A stretch of DNA of 64,000 nucleotides from NCBI RefSeq assembly GCF_036245645.1, contig NZ_BTPE01000013.1, positions 62,001-126,000 on the forward strand. The letters are read 5' to 3'. A program made the translations under genes and the position numbers. The notes under the pieces are model-generated. The model had not been told where the DNA came from. It worked only from the letters and a program-made list of their open reading frames with translations, and ran no database searches. Shown here one piece after another: positions 16,821 through 24,320 of this stretch. The stretch comes from Algoriphagus taiwanensis (GTDB lineage: Bacteria > Bacteroidota > Bacteroidia > Cytophagales > Cyclobacteriaceae). Positions within the stretch are counted from its first letter, which is position 1. The number at the start of each line of letters is the position of its first letter.

Positions 16821-17960
16821 ATGACCCATTATAACTACATATTTGCTGGAGGAGGATGCGCTGCATATAGTCTGATTTATTATTTGACCAAAAGCAGCCT
16901 TCATTCCAAATCTATCTTGGTGATTGATCCTCAAGGTCACTCCTACCCATCCAAAACTTGGTGTTATTGGGCAGAAAAACCATTGGAAATCCATCCTCCC
17001 GATCAAAAAATCAAGTGGAATCAATTATCCTTTAGTCGGGGCAAGGAAAAAACAAACCTCAAACTTGAAAATCTGAACTACTATCACGTTCAGGCCAGTG
17101 ATTTTTTTGAAAACCTAAGTCAATATTTCGAGCAATTCCCAACTATCACATTCTCCCAAGACAGAGTTGCTTCTTGCCATTCCACCTCCTCGTCTTTCGA
17201 AGTGTACACGGACGGAGGAGAAAAATTCTCCTGTGATTTTCTTTTCGACTCCCGATTGGACATGGACTCGTGGAAGGACGAAACGATATTAAAACAGCAG
17301 TTTGTAGGCTGGAAAATCGCCCTTAATCAATCCTTATTCGATGCCAAATCAGTGACTTGGATGGACATCCTCCCATCAGAAAATGGTCAGTTTTCCTTTG
17401 GCTATATCCTACCTTACGATACCCAACACGCTTTAGTAGAATACACTTGCTACTCAGAAAAGGAAATTCCCTATTCCCAGCTGGAAGAGAAGCTCAAAAC
17501 CTATTTAAACACCCAACTGGAAGGAATAGCTTACACCCCCTATTTCGAAGAGAAAGGAAGAATCCCGATGAGCACCAAATTCACCACGGATTCTCCACAT
17601 CCCAGATGGATCAATCTGGGTACCCGGGCAGGATGGTCAAGGCCTTCCACGGGATTTACCTTTCAGTTTATCCAGGATTATTGTCAGCAACTGATCGCTG
17701 AATTGGAATCTTCTGGAAAACCTACCCTGAAAAAATTGCCAAGTCGCCACTATTTCTATGATAATATCCTTTTGAATATCGTGAAGAAATGGCCCAAGCA
17801 ACTCGAGACGGTTTTTGTCAATCTTTTCACTACCAATTCTCCCGACCATGTGCTTCGCTTTTTGCAGGCAAAAACAGGCATTTGGGAAGAAATCTCTATT
17901 CTGAGCAGAGTCCGTTTTTATCCCTTCCTGAAAAGTCTTTGGCATTATGAAAAGCACTGA
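16821..17960 (+). CDS. crtY: Lycopene beta-cyclase (CrtY family)
   Basis: Cyclises both ends of lycopene to make beta-carotene, the precursor of retinal. 379 residues. The N-terminal dinucleotide-binding fold is MTHYNYIFAGGGCAAYSLIY, in which GGGCAA replaces the more usual GxGxxG. Family features follow: KTWCYWAEKPLEI, the conserved FGYILPYDTQHALVEYT, GRIPMSTKF, and the FAD-binding NLGTRAGWSRPSTGFTF near 270. It overlaps blh by 14 nt and lies 142 nt after the rhodopsin, with a long hairpin between. The rest of the carotenoid genes (crtE, B, I) are not in the window. Confidence 0.92.
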   Translation: MTHYNYIFAGGGCAAYSLIYYLTKSSLHSKSILVIDPQGHSYPSKTWCYWAEKPLEIHPPDQKIKWNQLSFSRGKEKTNLKLENLNYYHVQASDFFENLSQYFEQFPTITFSQDRVASCHSTSSSFEVYTDGGEKFSCDFLFDSRLDMDSWKDETILKQQFVGWKIALNQSLFDAKSVTWMDILPSENGQFSFGYILPYDTQHALVEYTCYSEKEIPYSQLEEKLKTYLNTQLEGIAYTPYFEEKGRIPMSTKFTTDSPHPRWINLGTRAGWSRPSTGFTFQFIQDYCQQLIAELESSGKPTLKKLPSRHYFYDNILLNIVKKWPKQLETVFVNLFTTNSPDHVLRFLQAKTGIWEEISILSRVRFYPFLKSLWHYEKH

Positions 17961-18837
17961 ATACCTGCTGAAAGCCCTTGGAGTTGGGATTTGCATACTC
18001 TTTTCCTTAATCCCTGAGAATCCTATGGGATTGGAATTGACCGTTGCGGGAATAATTTTGACTATTTTGGGAATACCTCACGGGGCAATCGACCACCTGA
18101 CTTCGGAGCCAAATACTACCCAAAAAGGAATGCTTGTTTTCCTAATCCGATATTTGGGTATGATTGGGATCTATCTGATGCTGTGGGTCTTTTTCCCGGT
18201 ATTTTCCCTGGCCTTCTTTCTCCTTTTTTCTTCCTACCACTTTGGACAATCCCATTTTTTTGAACTCAAATCCCACTCTTTTCTATCCATAGCGCTATTT
18301 GTATCAAGGGGGGCTTTTTTTATCTCGGTGATCTTATTTGGTGACCTGCCCATGACTCGGACCATTCTCGATCCACTTTTGGATTTGGGAGGGGTTTCTG
18401 CTTATTCCTACTGGATCATTTTTGGTCTTTTATTCCTTTCGCTTTTGCTGGAAGGAATTGAATCTCGCAAAATCAAATCCTCCACTTGGATTGATTTGGT
18501 TGTCTTGGCTCCTCTGCTCTACTTTTCCCCCTTATTGATCAGCTTTATCGTGTATTTCGGCTTTTGGCATGCTTTTCCAAGTATGAAACTGGAATATTCA
18601 TTTTTGAAAAAATTCCCTCAATACAATTCTCTGAAAAAATTCACCTGGCAGCTCTTGCCCTTCTCTTTGATTAGCCTTTTTGGAATTGCGCTGATGATTT
18701 ATTTTGGACAAAACTATTTGGAGTCCAACGAACTCCTTTTGCTCTTCTTCATTCTGATTTCCCTGATTTCTTTTCCCCATGTGATTTACATGGATCGATT
18801 TGTCCGGCTGTTCAAAACTGACCCGTACTCAGCATAA
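17947..18837 (+). CDS. blh: Brp/Blh family beta-carotene 15,15'-dioxygenase
   Basis: Membrane iron enzyme that splits beta-carotene into two retinal molecules. 296 residues with about eight hydrophobic segments. The iron-ligand histidines are visible: H45 and H50 in GIPHGAIDH, H98 and H103 in SSYHFGQSHFFE, H208 in FGFWHAFPSM, and a further His in SFPHVIYMDR near the end. It is translationally coupled to crtY. Together with the rhodopsin and crtY it forms a minimal phototrophy module. Its 3' end overlaps the convergent CoA-binding protein gene by 26 nt. Confidence 0.95.
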   Translation: MKSTEYLLKALGVGICILFSLIPENPMGLELTVAGIILTILGIPHGAIDHLTSEPNTTQKGMLVFLIRYLGMIGIYLMLWVFFPVFSLAFFLLFSSYHFGQSHFFELKSHSFLSIALFVSRGAFFISVILFGDLPMTRTILDPLLDLGGVSAYSYWIIFGLLFLSLLLEGIESRKIKSSTWIDLVVLAPLLYFSPLLISFIVYFGFWHAFPSMKLEYSFLKKFPQYNSLKKFTWQLLPFSLISLFGIALMIYFGQNYLESNELLLLFFILISLISFPHVIYMDRFVRLFKTDPYSA

Positions 18838-19198
18838 CGAGATTGCAGGCAGGCAAAACCTCGATTCCCGCCTCTTTGGCTTTTCTGAAAAATACGGGAT
18901 TCTCAGTTCCGGGATTGAAAATAATCCTTTGCGGCTTTAGCCCTATCAGGTAATCTATCCACTCTTCCTGATTGGCAGGTCCGATATAAAGAGTAATGGT
19001 ATGAATTCCCTCCAAGGCTGGTTTTTGCCTCAAATCAAGGATATCCCGGCCGTAAACGCTTCCTTTTTTGATCCCGATCGGTACAAAATCCATCCCTCTT
19101 TCCTCAAACATGCTAGCCGCCATGAAGGCATATCGGGAAGGGTTTTCCGTGGCGCCGACAATCAGCGTCTTTTTCTTCTCAGACCTGACGACTTCCAT
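18812..19198 (-). CDS. CoA-binding-domain protein
   Basis: 128 residues from the ATG at 19198; a TTG 18 nt further upstream is also open. Single Rossmann CoA_binding domain: TLIVGATENPSRYAFMAASM, FVPIGIKKGSVYGRDILDLR, then IDYLIGLKPQRIIFNPGTEN and a C-terminal ACNLVMLSTGQF. Stand-alone proteins of this family are widespread and lack a firmly established function. It overlaps the acyltransferase gene upstream on the same strand by 20 nt, and the convergent blh by 26 nt. Confidence 0.85.
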   Translation of the reverse strand: MEVVRSEKKKTLIVGATENPSRYAFMAASMFEERGMDFVPIGIKKGSVYGRDILDLRQKPALEGIHTITLYIGPANQEEWIDYLIGLKPQRIIFNPGTENPVFFRKAKEAGIEVLPACNLVMLSTGQF

Positions 19199-20144
19199 AG
19201 ATTCGGTCCCGCCCAAATGTGTCCATGTGCCGATGCTTTTTGCTTTCGTAAATGTCGGCCAAGGTGATCATGATTCCCGTCTCTTCCACTTCTCCAAACT
19301 CATCATTCAGAGCCGTGCCAAAAGTCTTCATTGTCGGAGACAAGTTCATGTAGGTATTGATCAACGGAGGAATATTCTCTCCCAAAGCTCTGATTCTGCC
19401 ATTGAGCAGCTTGTATCCATCTTTATATTCCAACCCTTCGAAAGGATTGGGATGAGATAAAATATCTGTCTCGTAGCTTAATCTGATTTTCTCCTTGGGA
19501 GTCACAAGGTGATCCTTATCAGGAAAATAATGATTCATGAAATAGAGAAGTAAATCTCTGCCCTCCCTATTGTAATGGGGATACATGGTGACTTTTCCAA
19601 AGAGGTATTTGACGTCAGGGTTAAGCAAAACTACAGCTCCCAATCCATCCCAAAGATTATCCAAGCTGAATATCCCTTTTCGATTATCCAGACTGGGCTG
19701 GTACTTAGGCTGAACAAAAGACCTACCCAACTCCAAGGTCTGTGGGATATAGTCCCGAATGAATTTTTCAGAAAAATCAAACAAATGGGTGGTAGAAAGA
19801 TTCAAGGAACCGTCCTCCTGAATTGCATTTTTACACTTGATCAACCTGTAGCCGGCGACTATCTCTTCGTCTTCAGGATTCCAGGTGATTAATTGATCGT
19901 AGCAGTTTTCACAAGTATCGTTATCATCCAAATCCAACTCCATCCCTGTGCCTCCACCTGCGGAGCGAAAGGTCAATTCTCTCAACCTGCCGATTTCACG
20001 GACTGTGTTGGGAGAATTGTGATGATTGACCAAATAGACCAGATTATCCCCGTTGTTGGTATATCTCAAAAACCTCTCCTCCGAAAGCTCCTTCTTCAAC
20101 AAAGCCCGATCTACAGGGGGAATGATTTCTGATTCTTTTTTCAT
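19179..20144 (-). CDS. GNAT-type N-acyltransferase, GlsB/OlsB-like (acyl amino acid lipid synthesis)
   Basis: 321 residues from the ATG at 20144. The fold is the acyl-ACP-using GNAT branch that makes lyso-ornithine or N-acylglycine lipids. Motifs seen: FRSAGGGTGMELDLDDNDTC, YDQLITWNPEDEEIVAGYRL, LFDFSEKFIRDYIPQTLELG and RSFVQPKYQP, the last being the OlsB/GlsB signature. In Bacteroides thetaiotaomicron GlsB makes N-acyl-3-hydroxy-acyl glycine. The O-acyltransferase gene just upstream fits the GlsA/GlsB pairing. Whether the head group is glycine, ornithine or serine-glycine cannot be read from the sequence. Confidence 0.82.
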   Translation of the reverse strand: MKKESEIIPPVDRALLKKELSEERFLRYTNNGDNLVYLVNHHNSPNTVREIGRLRELTFRSAGGGTGMELDLDDNDTCENCYDQLITWNPEDEEIVAGYRLIKCKNAIQEDGSLNLSTTHLFDFSEKFIRDYIPQTLELGRSFVQPKYQPSLDNRKGIFSLDNLWDGLGAVVLLNPDVKYLFGKVTMYPHYNREGRDLLLYFMNHYFPDKDHLVTPKEKIRLSYETDILSHPNPFEGLEYKDGYKLLNGRIRALGENIPPLINTYMNLSPTMKTFGTALNDEFGEVEETGIMITLADIYESKKHRHMDTFGRDRIYGSRQV

Positions 20145-20264
20145 CTGATGTTCCAATACCAATTAATTCTATCTCTATCCAGACTTGACGAAATAAACAT
20201 TTTTCAGGGGTTTCTTCCTTTTTTGGAGAAAAGAATTCTCTTTTTTCAAATTATAGAATCTTCT

Positions 20265-21086
20265 CTAGTCCTTGAGATCACCCAGCTGATAAACCTTTTC
20301 TTTTATTTCGTCAGCCCATTTTCCGTCATTTTTTTCTTGGGTAAGCGATTCGACAGGAATCGGAGCTCCCACGGTAATCTTTACTTCCTTTCCCCGCTGA
20401 TTATACATCTCATCCACCAGCCAAAACATCTCCACATTGGCTTTGACTCCCAGTTTTTTTCGCCAGTTGGCAAGATTGTAAAAAAACTCAGAATTCCTTC
20501 CTTGGATAAAACAAGGTACAATATCCAAGTTGTATTTTTTTGCTTTGGTCACAAAGCTCTTCTTCCACTGCAAATCCCGAATCTTCCCGTTTTGCTTTCT
20601 GGACACCAATCCGGCAGGAAAAATAAGCACTGCATGCCCTTGGGAATAAGCCTCTTCTATCTTCTGATTGGCTTCCTTTGAGTTTTTTCCATGCTTATTG
20701 ACCGGAACAAAAATGGGCTCGAAATTATCAAAGGTCATCAGGAGATCATTGACCAAAAATCGGATATCAGGTCGGATTCTCCCCACCGCATGGATCAAGG
20801 CGATCCCATCCAAACCTCCCAAAGGGTGATTGGCTGCCAAAATCACTCCACCTGACTGAGGAATATGCGCTGCACCGATCAATTCTACATTTACACCAAA
20901 CTCCTCAATCAAAGCATCGGCAAAATCCAAACTTTTCAGGTGATGAATTTTTTCCATCAAACCATTCATCCATTGCTCGTGCGTCACTCTTTTGATATAC
21001 CTGAGCAAAAAGCCGGGCATCCATTTCAGCAACTTGGGATTTTTGGACCCTATGGCTTTCTCGATGTCGATGTATTTTTTGGTCAT
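20265..21086 (-). CDS. Lysophospholipid acyltransferase-family protein, GlsA-like
   Basis: 273 residues. The PlsC-type fold has the catalytic NHxxxxD in AANHPLGGLDGIALIHAV, followed by FLVNDLLMTFDNFEPIFVPV, a FPAGLVSRK glycerol-phosphate-site variant (no EGT), and VPCFIQGRNSEFFYNLANWR. These features match the hemolysin-like branch that puts the second, O-linked, acyl chain on N-acyl amino acids (GlsA/OlsA). It is the first gene of a unit with the GlsB-like gene, 120 nt apart. Glycine lipids are known membrane lipids of this phylum. Confidence 0.82.
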   Translation of the reverse strand: MTKKYIDIEKAIGSKNPKLLKWMPGFLLRYIKRVTHEQWMNGLMEKIHHLKSLDFADALIEEFGVNVELIGAAHIPQSGGVILAANHPLGGLDGIALIHAVGRIRPDIRFLVNDLLMTFDNFEPIFVPVNKHGKNSKEANQKIEEAYSQGHAVLIFPAGLVSRKQNGKIRDLQWKKSFVTKAKKYNLDIVPCFIQGRNSEFFYNLANWRKKLGVKANVEMFWLVDEMYNQRGKEVKITVGAPIPVESLTQEKNDGKWADEIKEKVYQLGDLKD

Positions 21087-21246
21087 GAGTAAAATAAACA
21101 GGCAGTACTCCCTTTTTTGAACCGATTTTCTGCAAAGTTTGGCCCAAAACTACAAAAATATACCCCTTCCCTGAATCCAAGTCAAGAATCAAATCCTAGA
21201 GTATTGAAAACCAAGGGGCTGATTTTTGAGTAGTCTTAAAAAAACG

Positions 21247-22083
21247 ATGATGAACCTCCTCCTTACAGGCAGCACTTCCGGAATCGGATGGGAAACCTTA
21301 AAAGCACTCCTACCGCATTTTGATCAGCTTTTTCTTCCGGTTAGAAATCTGGAGAAAGCACAAAAGATGATCCAATCCCTTCCCGAAAGACAAAAGATCC
21401 AATTGATTCCCATGGATCTCAGCTCAATGCATTCGGTCAAAAAAGGCGCTCAACTCATCCTGAAATCCACCGATCAAATTGATCTTCTGATCAACAATGC
21501 CGGAGGAATGTATCCCGGAGGCAAGCTTACAGAAGAGAAGCTCGATTTGACTTTTACTACCAACCATCTCGGCCATTTCTTATTGACTTTGGAACTACTC
21601 CCTGCTTTGAAAAAAGGACAGGCCAAAATCATCAATGTCAGCTCCGAGGCTCATCGCATTGCTACTTCCCTCAATGAGGATTGGGGATTGAGAAAAGCCG
21701 GAAACACGATCAATGCCTACGGCAAAGTGAAGCTGTACAACATTCTCTTCAGCAAAGAACTCAAAAGCAAGTTTGAAACGGACGGAATTCAGGCCTATGC
21801 CCTGCATCCCGGAGCGGTAAAAACAGCCTTTGGGTCTGAGACTTCTTTCATCGCCAAAGCCATCATTCGAGCTACCCAGCTCTTTTTCATCAGCCCGAAA
21901 GCAGGAGCTCAAACCAGCATTTTCCTAGCTTTAACACCCAAAGGAAAACTCAAAAACGGAGGATATTACGATAAGAAAAAGCCAAAGAATCCCTCCTCTA
22001 TAGCTTCTGACCCCAAAGCAGCGACTGATCTTTGGAATTACAGCTTGGATGTGCTCCGTGAATTGAACCTCATTTCTATTTAA
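21247..22083 (+). CDS. Short-chain dehydrogenase/reductase (retinol dehydrogenase-like)
   Basis: 278 residues from the first ATG. The NAD(P)-binding motif is TGSTSGIG, NNAGG follows near 85, and the active site has the Ser of INVSSEAHR and Y-x3-K in AYGKVKLYN. The layout (NHLGHFLLTLELLPAL, HPGAVKTAFG, a ~45-residue tail) is like the RDH/WWOX branch of classical SDRs. It is close to, but not in an operon with, the retinal-making genes; the substrate is not known and retinal is only a guess. Confidence 0.85.
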   Translation: MMNLLLTGSTSGIGWETLKALLPHFDQLFLPVRNLEKAQKMIQSLPERQKIQLIPMDLSSMHSVKKGAQLILKSTDQIDLLINNAGGMYPGGKLTEEKLDLTFTTNHLGHFLLTLELLPALKKGQAKIINVSSEAHRIATSLNEDWGLRKAGNTINAYGKVKLYNILFSKELKSKFETDGIQAYALHPGAVKTAFGSETSFIAKAIIRATQLFFISPKAGAQTSIFLALTPKGKLKNGGYYDKKKPKNPSSIASDPKAATDLWNYSLDVLRELNLISI

Positions 22084-22106
22084 AAGACAAGACAAGCCGG
22101 GAAGAA

Positions 22107-22136
22107 TTGCCCCTTGGTCGATAATCCCTATTTTTG
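22107..22136 (+). promoter_or_regulatory. Predicted promoter (TTG -33, TATTTTTG -7) giving a near-leaderless mRNA
   Basis: TTG at 22107-22109 and TATTTTTG at 22129-22136 are 19 nt apart, matching the Bacteroidota consensus. The -7 box ends 5 nt before the ATG at 22142, so transcription would start at or near the start codon. Confidence 0.5.
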
Positions 22137-22141
22137 CCTCA

Positions 22142-23038
22142 ATGAAAGAGACCATCTTGTCCCTATGCCCAGGTCCATGGGAAGACTACGAACTAATCGA
22201 TACCGGAGGATTTGAAAAGCTGGAGCGCTTTGGAAAATTTATCCTCAGCAGACCCGAACCTCAAGCCATCTGGGATAAAAGCCTTCCTGATTCCGAATGG
22301 AAAAAACTGGCTCACGCGCATTTTGCCAAAGAAAAAAACAATCCTGAAAAAGGCCACTGGCAACAGCTCAAATCCATGCCCCACAATTGGCAGATTCAAT
22401 ATGCCAATTCAGATGGACTCAAAATGAAGCTCAATTTGGCCCAAACCTCATTTAAGCATATCGGCCTTTTCCCTGAACAGGCAGTAAACTGGGATTATTT
22501 GTACCAAAAAGTGAAAACTTTCCCCGGCAAGAATCCCAAAGTGCTCAATCTATTTGGCTACACAGGAGCTGCAAGCGTGGCCTGCAGAGCTGCAGGAGCA
22601 GAAGTGGCTCATCTGGATTCGGTGAAGCAAGTCGTCACCTGGACCAAGCACAACATGGAATCTTCCGGGCTGGACGGAATCCGATGGATAGTAGATGATG
22701 CGATGAAATTCATCAAACGGGAAGAAAGAAGAGGCAACCGATACCAGGGAATCATCCTCGACCCTCCAGCCTACGGACGGGGTCCAGACGGGGAAAAGTG
22801 GATTTTGGAAGAGCAAATCAATGAAATGCTGAAAACCTGCCGGGCCATTTTGGATCCCAAGGATCATTTTCTTCTGCTCAACATGTATTCCTTGAGCTTT
22901 TCCTCTCTTATCGCTGCCAACCTCATTCAGTCCAATTTTGGAAAGGTGAAAAATGCCGAACATGGAGAACTCTACCTGGAGGAAAAGCAGGGCAAAAAGC
23001 TTCCCTTGGGAATATTTTACCGGTTTTCCAGTTATTGA
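22142..23038 (+). CDS. Class I SAM-dependent methyltransferase, RlmI-like core
   Basis: 298 residues. The C-terminal Rossmann methyltransferase has motif I in VLNLFGYTGAASVACRAAGA, motif II at AHLDSVKQVVTWTKHNMESS, the VVDDAMKFIKRE-like motif III (VDDAMKFIKREE), and a DPPAYGRG motif IV. These resemble the RlmI/RlmK 23S rRNA methyltransferase group (PF10672), but the N-terminal PUA domain is replaced by about 95 residues containing LIDTGGFEKLERFGKFILSR. RNA methylation is likely; the target is not known. Fourteen nt separate it from the aminotransferase gene. Confidence 0.82.
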   Translation: MKETILSLCPGPWEDYELIDTGGFEKLERFGKFILSRPEPQAIWDKSLPDSEWKKLAHAHFAKEKNNPEKGHWQQLKSMPHNWQIQYANSDGLKMKLNLAQTSFKHIGLFPEQAVNWDYLYQKVKTFPGKNPKVLNLFGYTGAASVACRAAGAEVAHLDSVKQVVTWTKHNMESSGLDGIRWIVDDAMKFIKREERRGNRYQGIILDPPAYGRGPDGEKWILEEQINEMLKTCRAILDPKDHFLLLNMYSLSFSSLIAANLIQSNFGKVKNAEHGELYLEEKQGKKLPLGIFYRFSSY

Positions 23039-23052
23039 CCTGAGGATATTCC

Positions 23053-24234
23053 ATGAATAACAGACAGATTTTTCTCTCCCATCTGGCCCAGACGACTGAT
23101 TTTCCGCTCATGATTGAGGTGGAAAAAGCAGAGGGAATCTATCTTTTTGGTCCAAATGGAGAAAAATACATTGACCTCATCTCTGGAATCGGAGTCAGCA
23201 ATGTAGGCCATCGCCACCCAAAAGTCATCCAAGCCATCCAGACTCAGCTGAACAAATACCTTCACCTGATGGTCTATGGGGAGTACGTTCAGACCCCTCA
23301 GACCCTGCTTGCCAAGGCCCTGGCGGAGACTTTGCCCCCACAGCTCGACAATGTATATCTGGTCAACAGCGGTTCGGAGGCAGTAGAAGGTGCTCTGAAA
23401 CTGGCCAAGCGCTTTACCAATCGGAGGGAAATCCTCTCCTGCGTCAACGCCTACCACGGCAGCAGTCACGGTTCTCTGAGTGTAGGTGGAAATGAAGTAT
23501 TCAAAAGAGCCTATCGACCTCTCCTTCCCGGGATCAAAAACACCGTATATGGAGCCTATTCGAATCTGTCACAAATAACCACAGACACCGCAGCCGTCAT
23601 CATCGAAACCATTCAGGGAGAAGCCGGAATCCGGGTCGCCTGTAGAGAATATTTTCAGGCTTTGAGGAAAAGATGCGATGAAACAGGCACTTTGCTGATT
23701 CTGGATGAAATTCAGGCAGGATTTGGGCGAACCGGCAAATTCTGGGCTTTCGAGCATTTTGAAATTGTGCCTGATATTCTGGTCTGTGCCAAAGGAATGG
23801 GAGGAGGAATGCCCATTGGAGCTTTCATCTCCAATAAAGAGGTGATGGGTGTCTTCAAAAACAACCCGATTTTGGGCCATATCACTACTTTCGGAGGTCA
23901 TCCGGTAAGCGCAGCTGCATCTCTTGCCACAATCCAGGTACTCAAAGAAGAAAAGCTGATCGATCAGGTAGAACAAAAAGCCAATTTGATCAAATCCCTT
24001 CTGGTTCATCCCAAGATCAAATCCATACGAAACAAAGGCCTGATGATGGCGGTGGAATTTGAATCCTTTGAGGTTTTGAAAAAAATCATCGACCGGGCTA
24101 TCGAACTGGGGGTCATCACCGATTGGTTTTTGTTTTGCGATGATTCCATGCGGATCGCTCCGCCTTTGGTCATAACAGAAGATGAAATCAAAACAGCTTG
24201 CAGGTTGATATTACAAGCTATAGAGGAAAACTAA
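23053..24234 (+). CDS. Class III PLP-dependent aminotransferase (acetylornithine/4-aminobutyrate type)
   Basis: 393 residues, fold type I. Signatures: YIDLISGIGVSNVGHRHPKV, VYLVNSGSEAVEGALKLAKR (phosphate-binding), YHGSSHGSLSVGG, IIETIQGEAGIRV, LLILDEIQAGFGRTGKFWAF (the PLP-pyridine Asp), and the Schiff-base Lys in LVCAKGMGGGMPIGAF. Substrate could be acetylornithine, ornithine, GABA or another omega-amino acid; no arginine-synthesis genes are nearby. It follows the methyltransferase by 14 nt, probably co-transcribed. Confidence 0.9.
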   Translation: MNNRQIFLSHLAQTTDFPLMIEVEKAEGIYLFGPNGEKYIDLISGIGVSNVGHRHPKVIQAIQTQLNKYLHLMVYGEYVQTPQTLLAKALAETLPPQLDNVYLVNSGSEAVEGALKLAKRFTNRREILSCVNAYHGSSHGSLSVGGNEVFKRAYRPLLPGIKNTVYGAYSNLSQITTDTAAVIIETIQGEAGIRVACREYFQALRKRCDETGTLLILDEIQAGFGRTGKFWAFEHFEIVPDILVCAKGMGGGMPIGAFISNKEVMGVFKNNPILGHITTFGGHPVSAAASLATIQVLKEEKLIDQVEQKANLIKSLLVHPKIKSIRNKGLMMAVEFESFEVLKKIIDRAIELGVITDWFLFCDDSMRIAPPLVITEDEIKTACRLILQAIEEN

Positions 24235-24320
24235 ATTACCACTCAGCAAATTTTCCGGCTTAGGTTTCTATTTATTCTCACCCTTTCCTTTTGTTTATAT
24301 TCAGGCAAAAATCCATTCCT

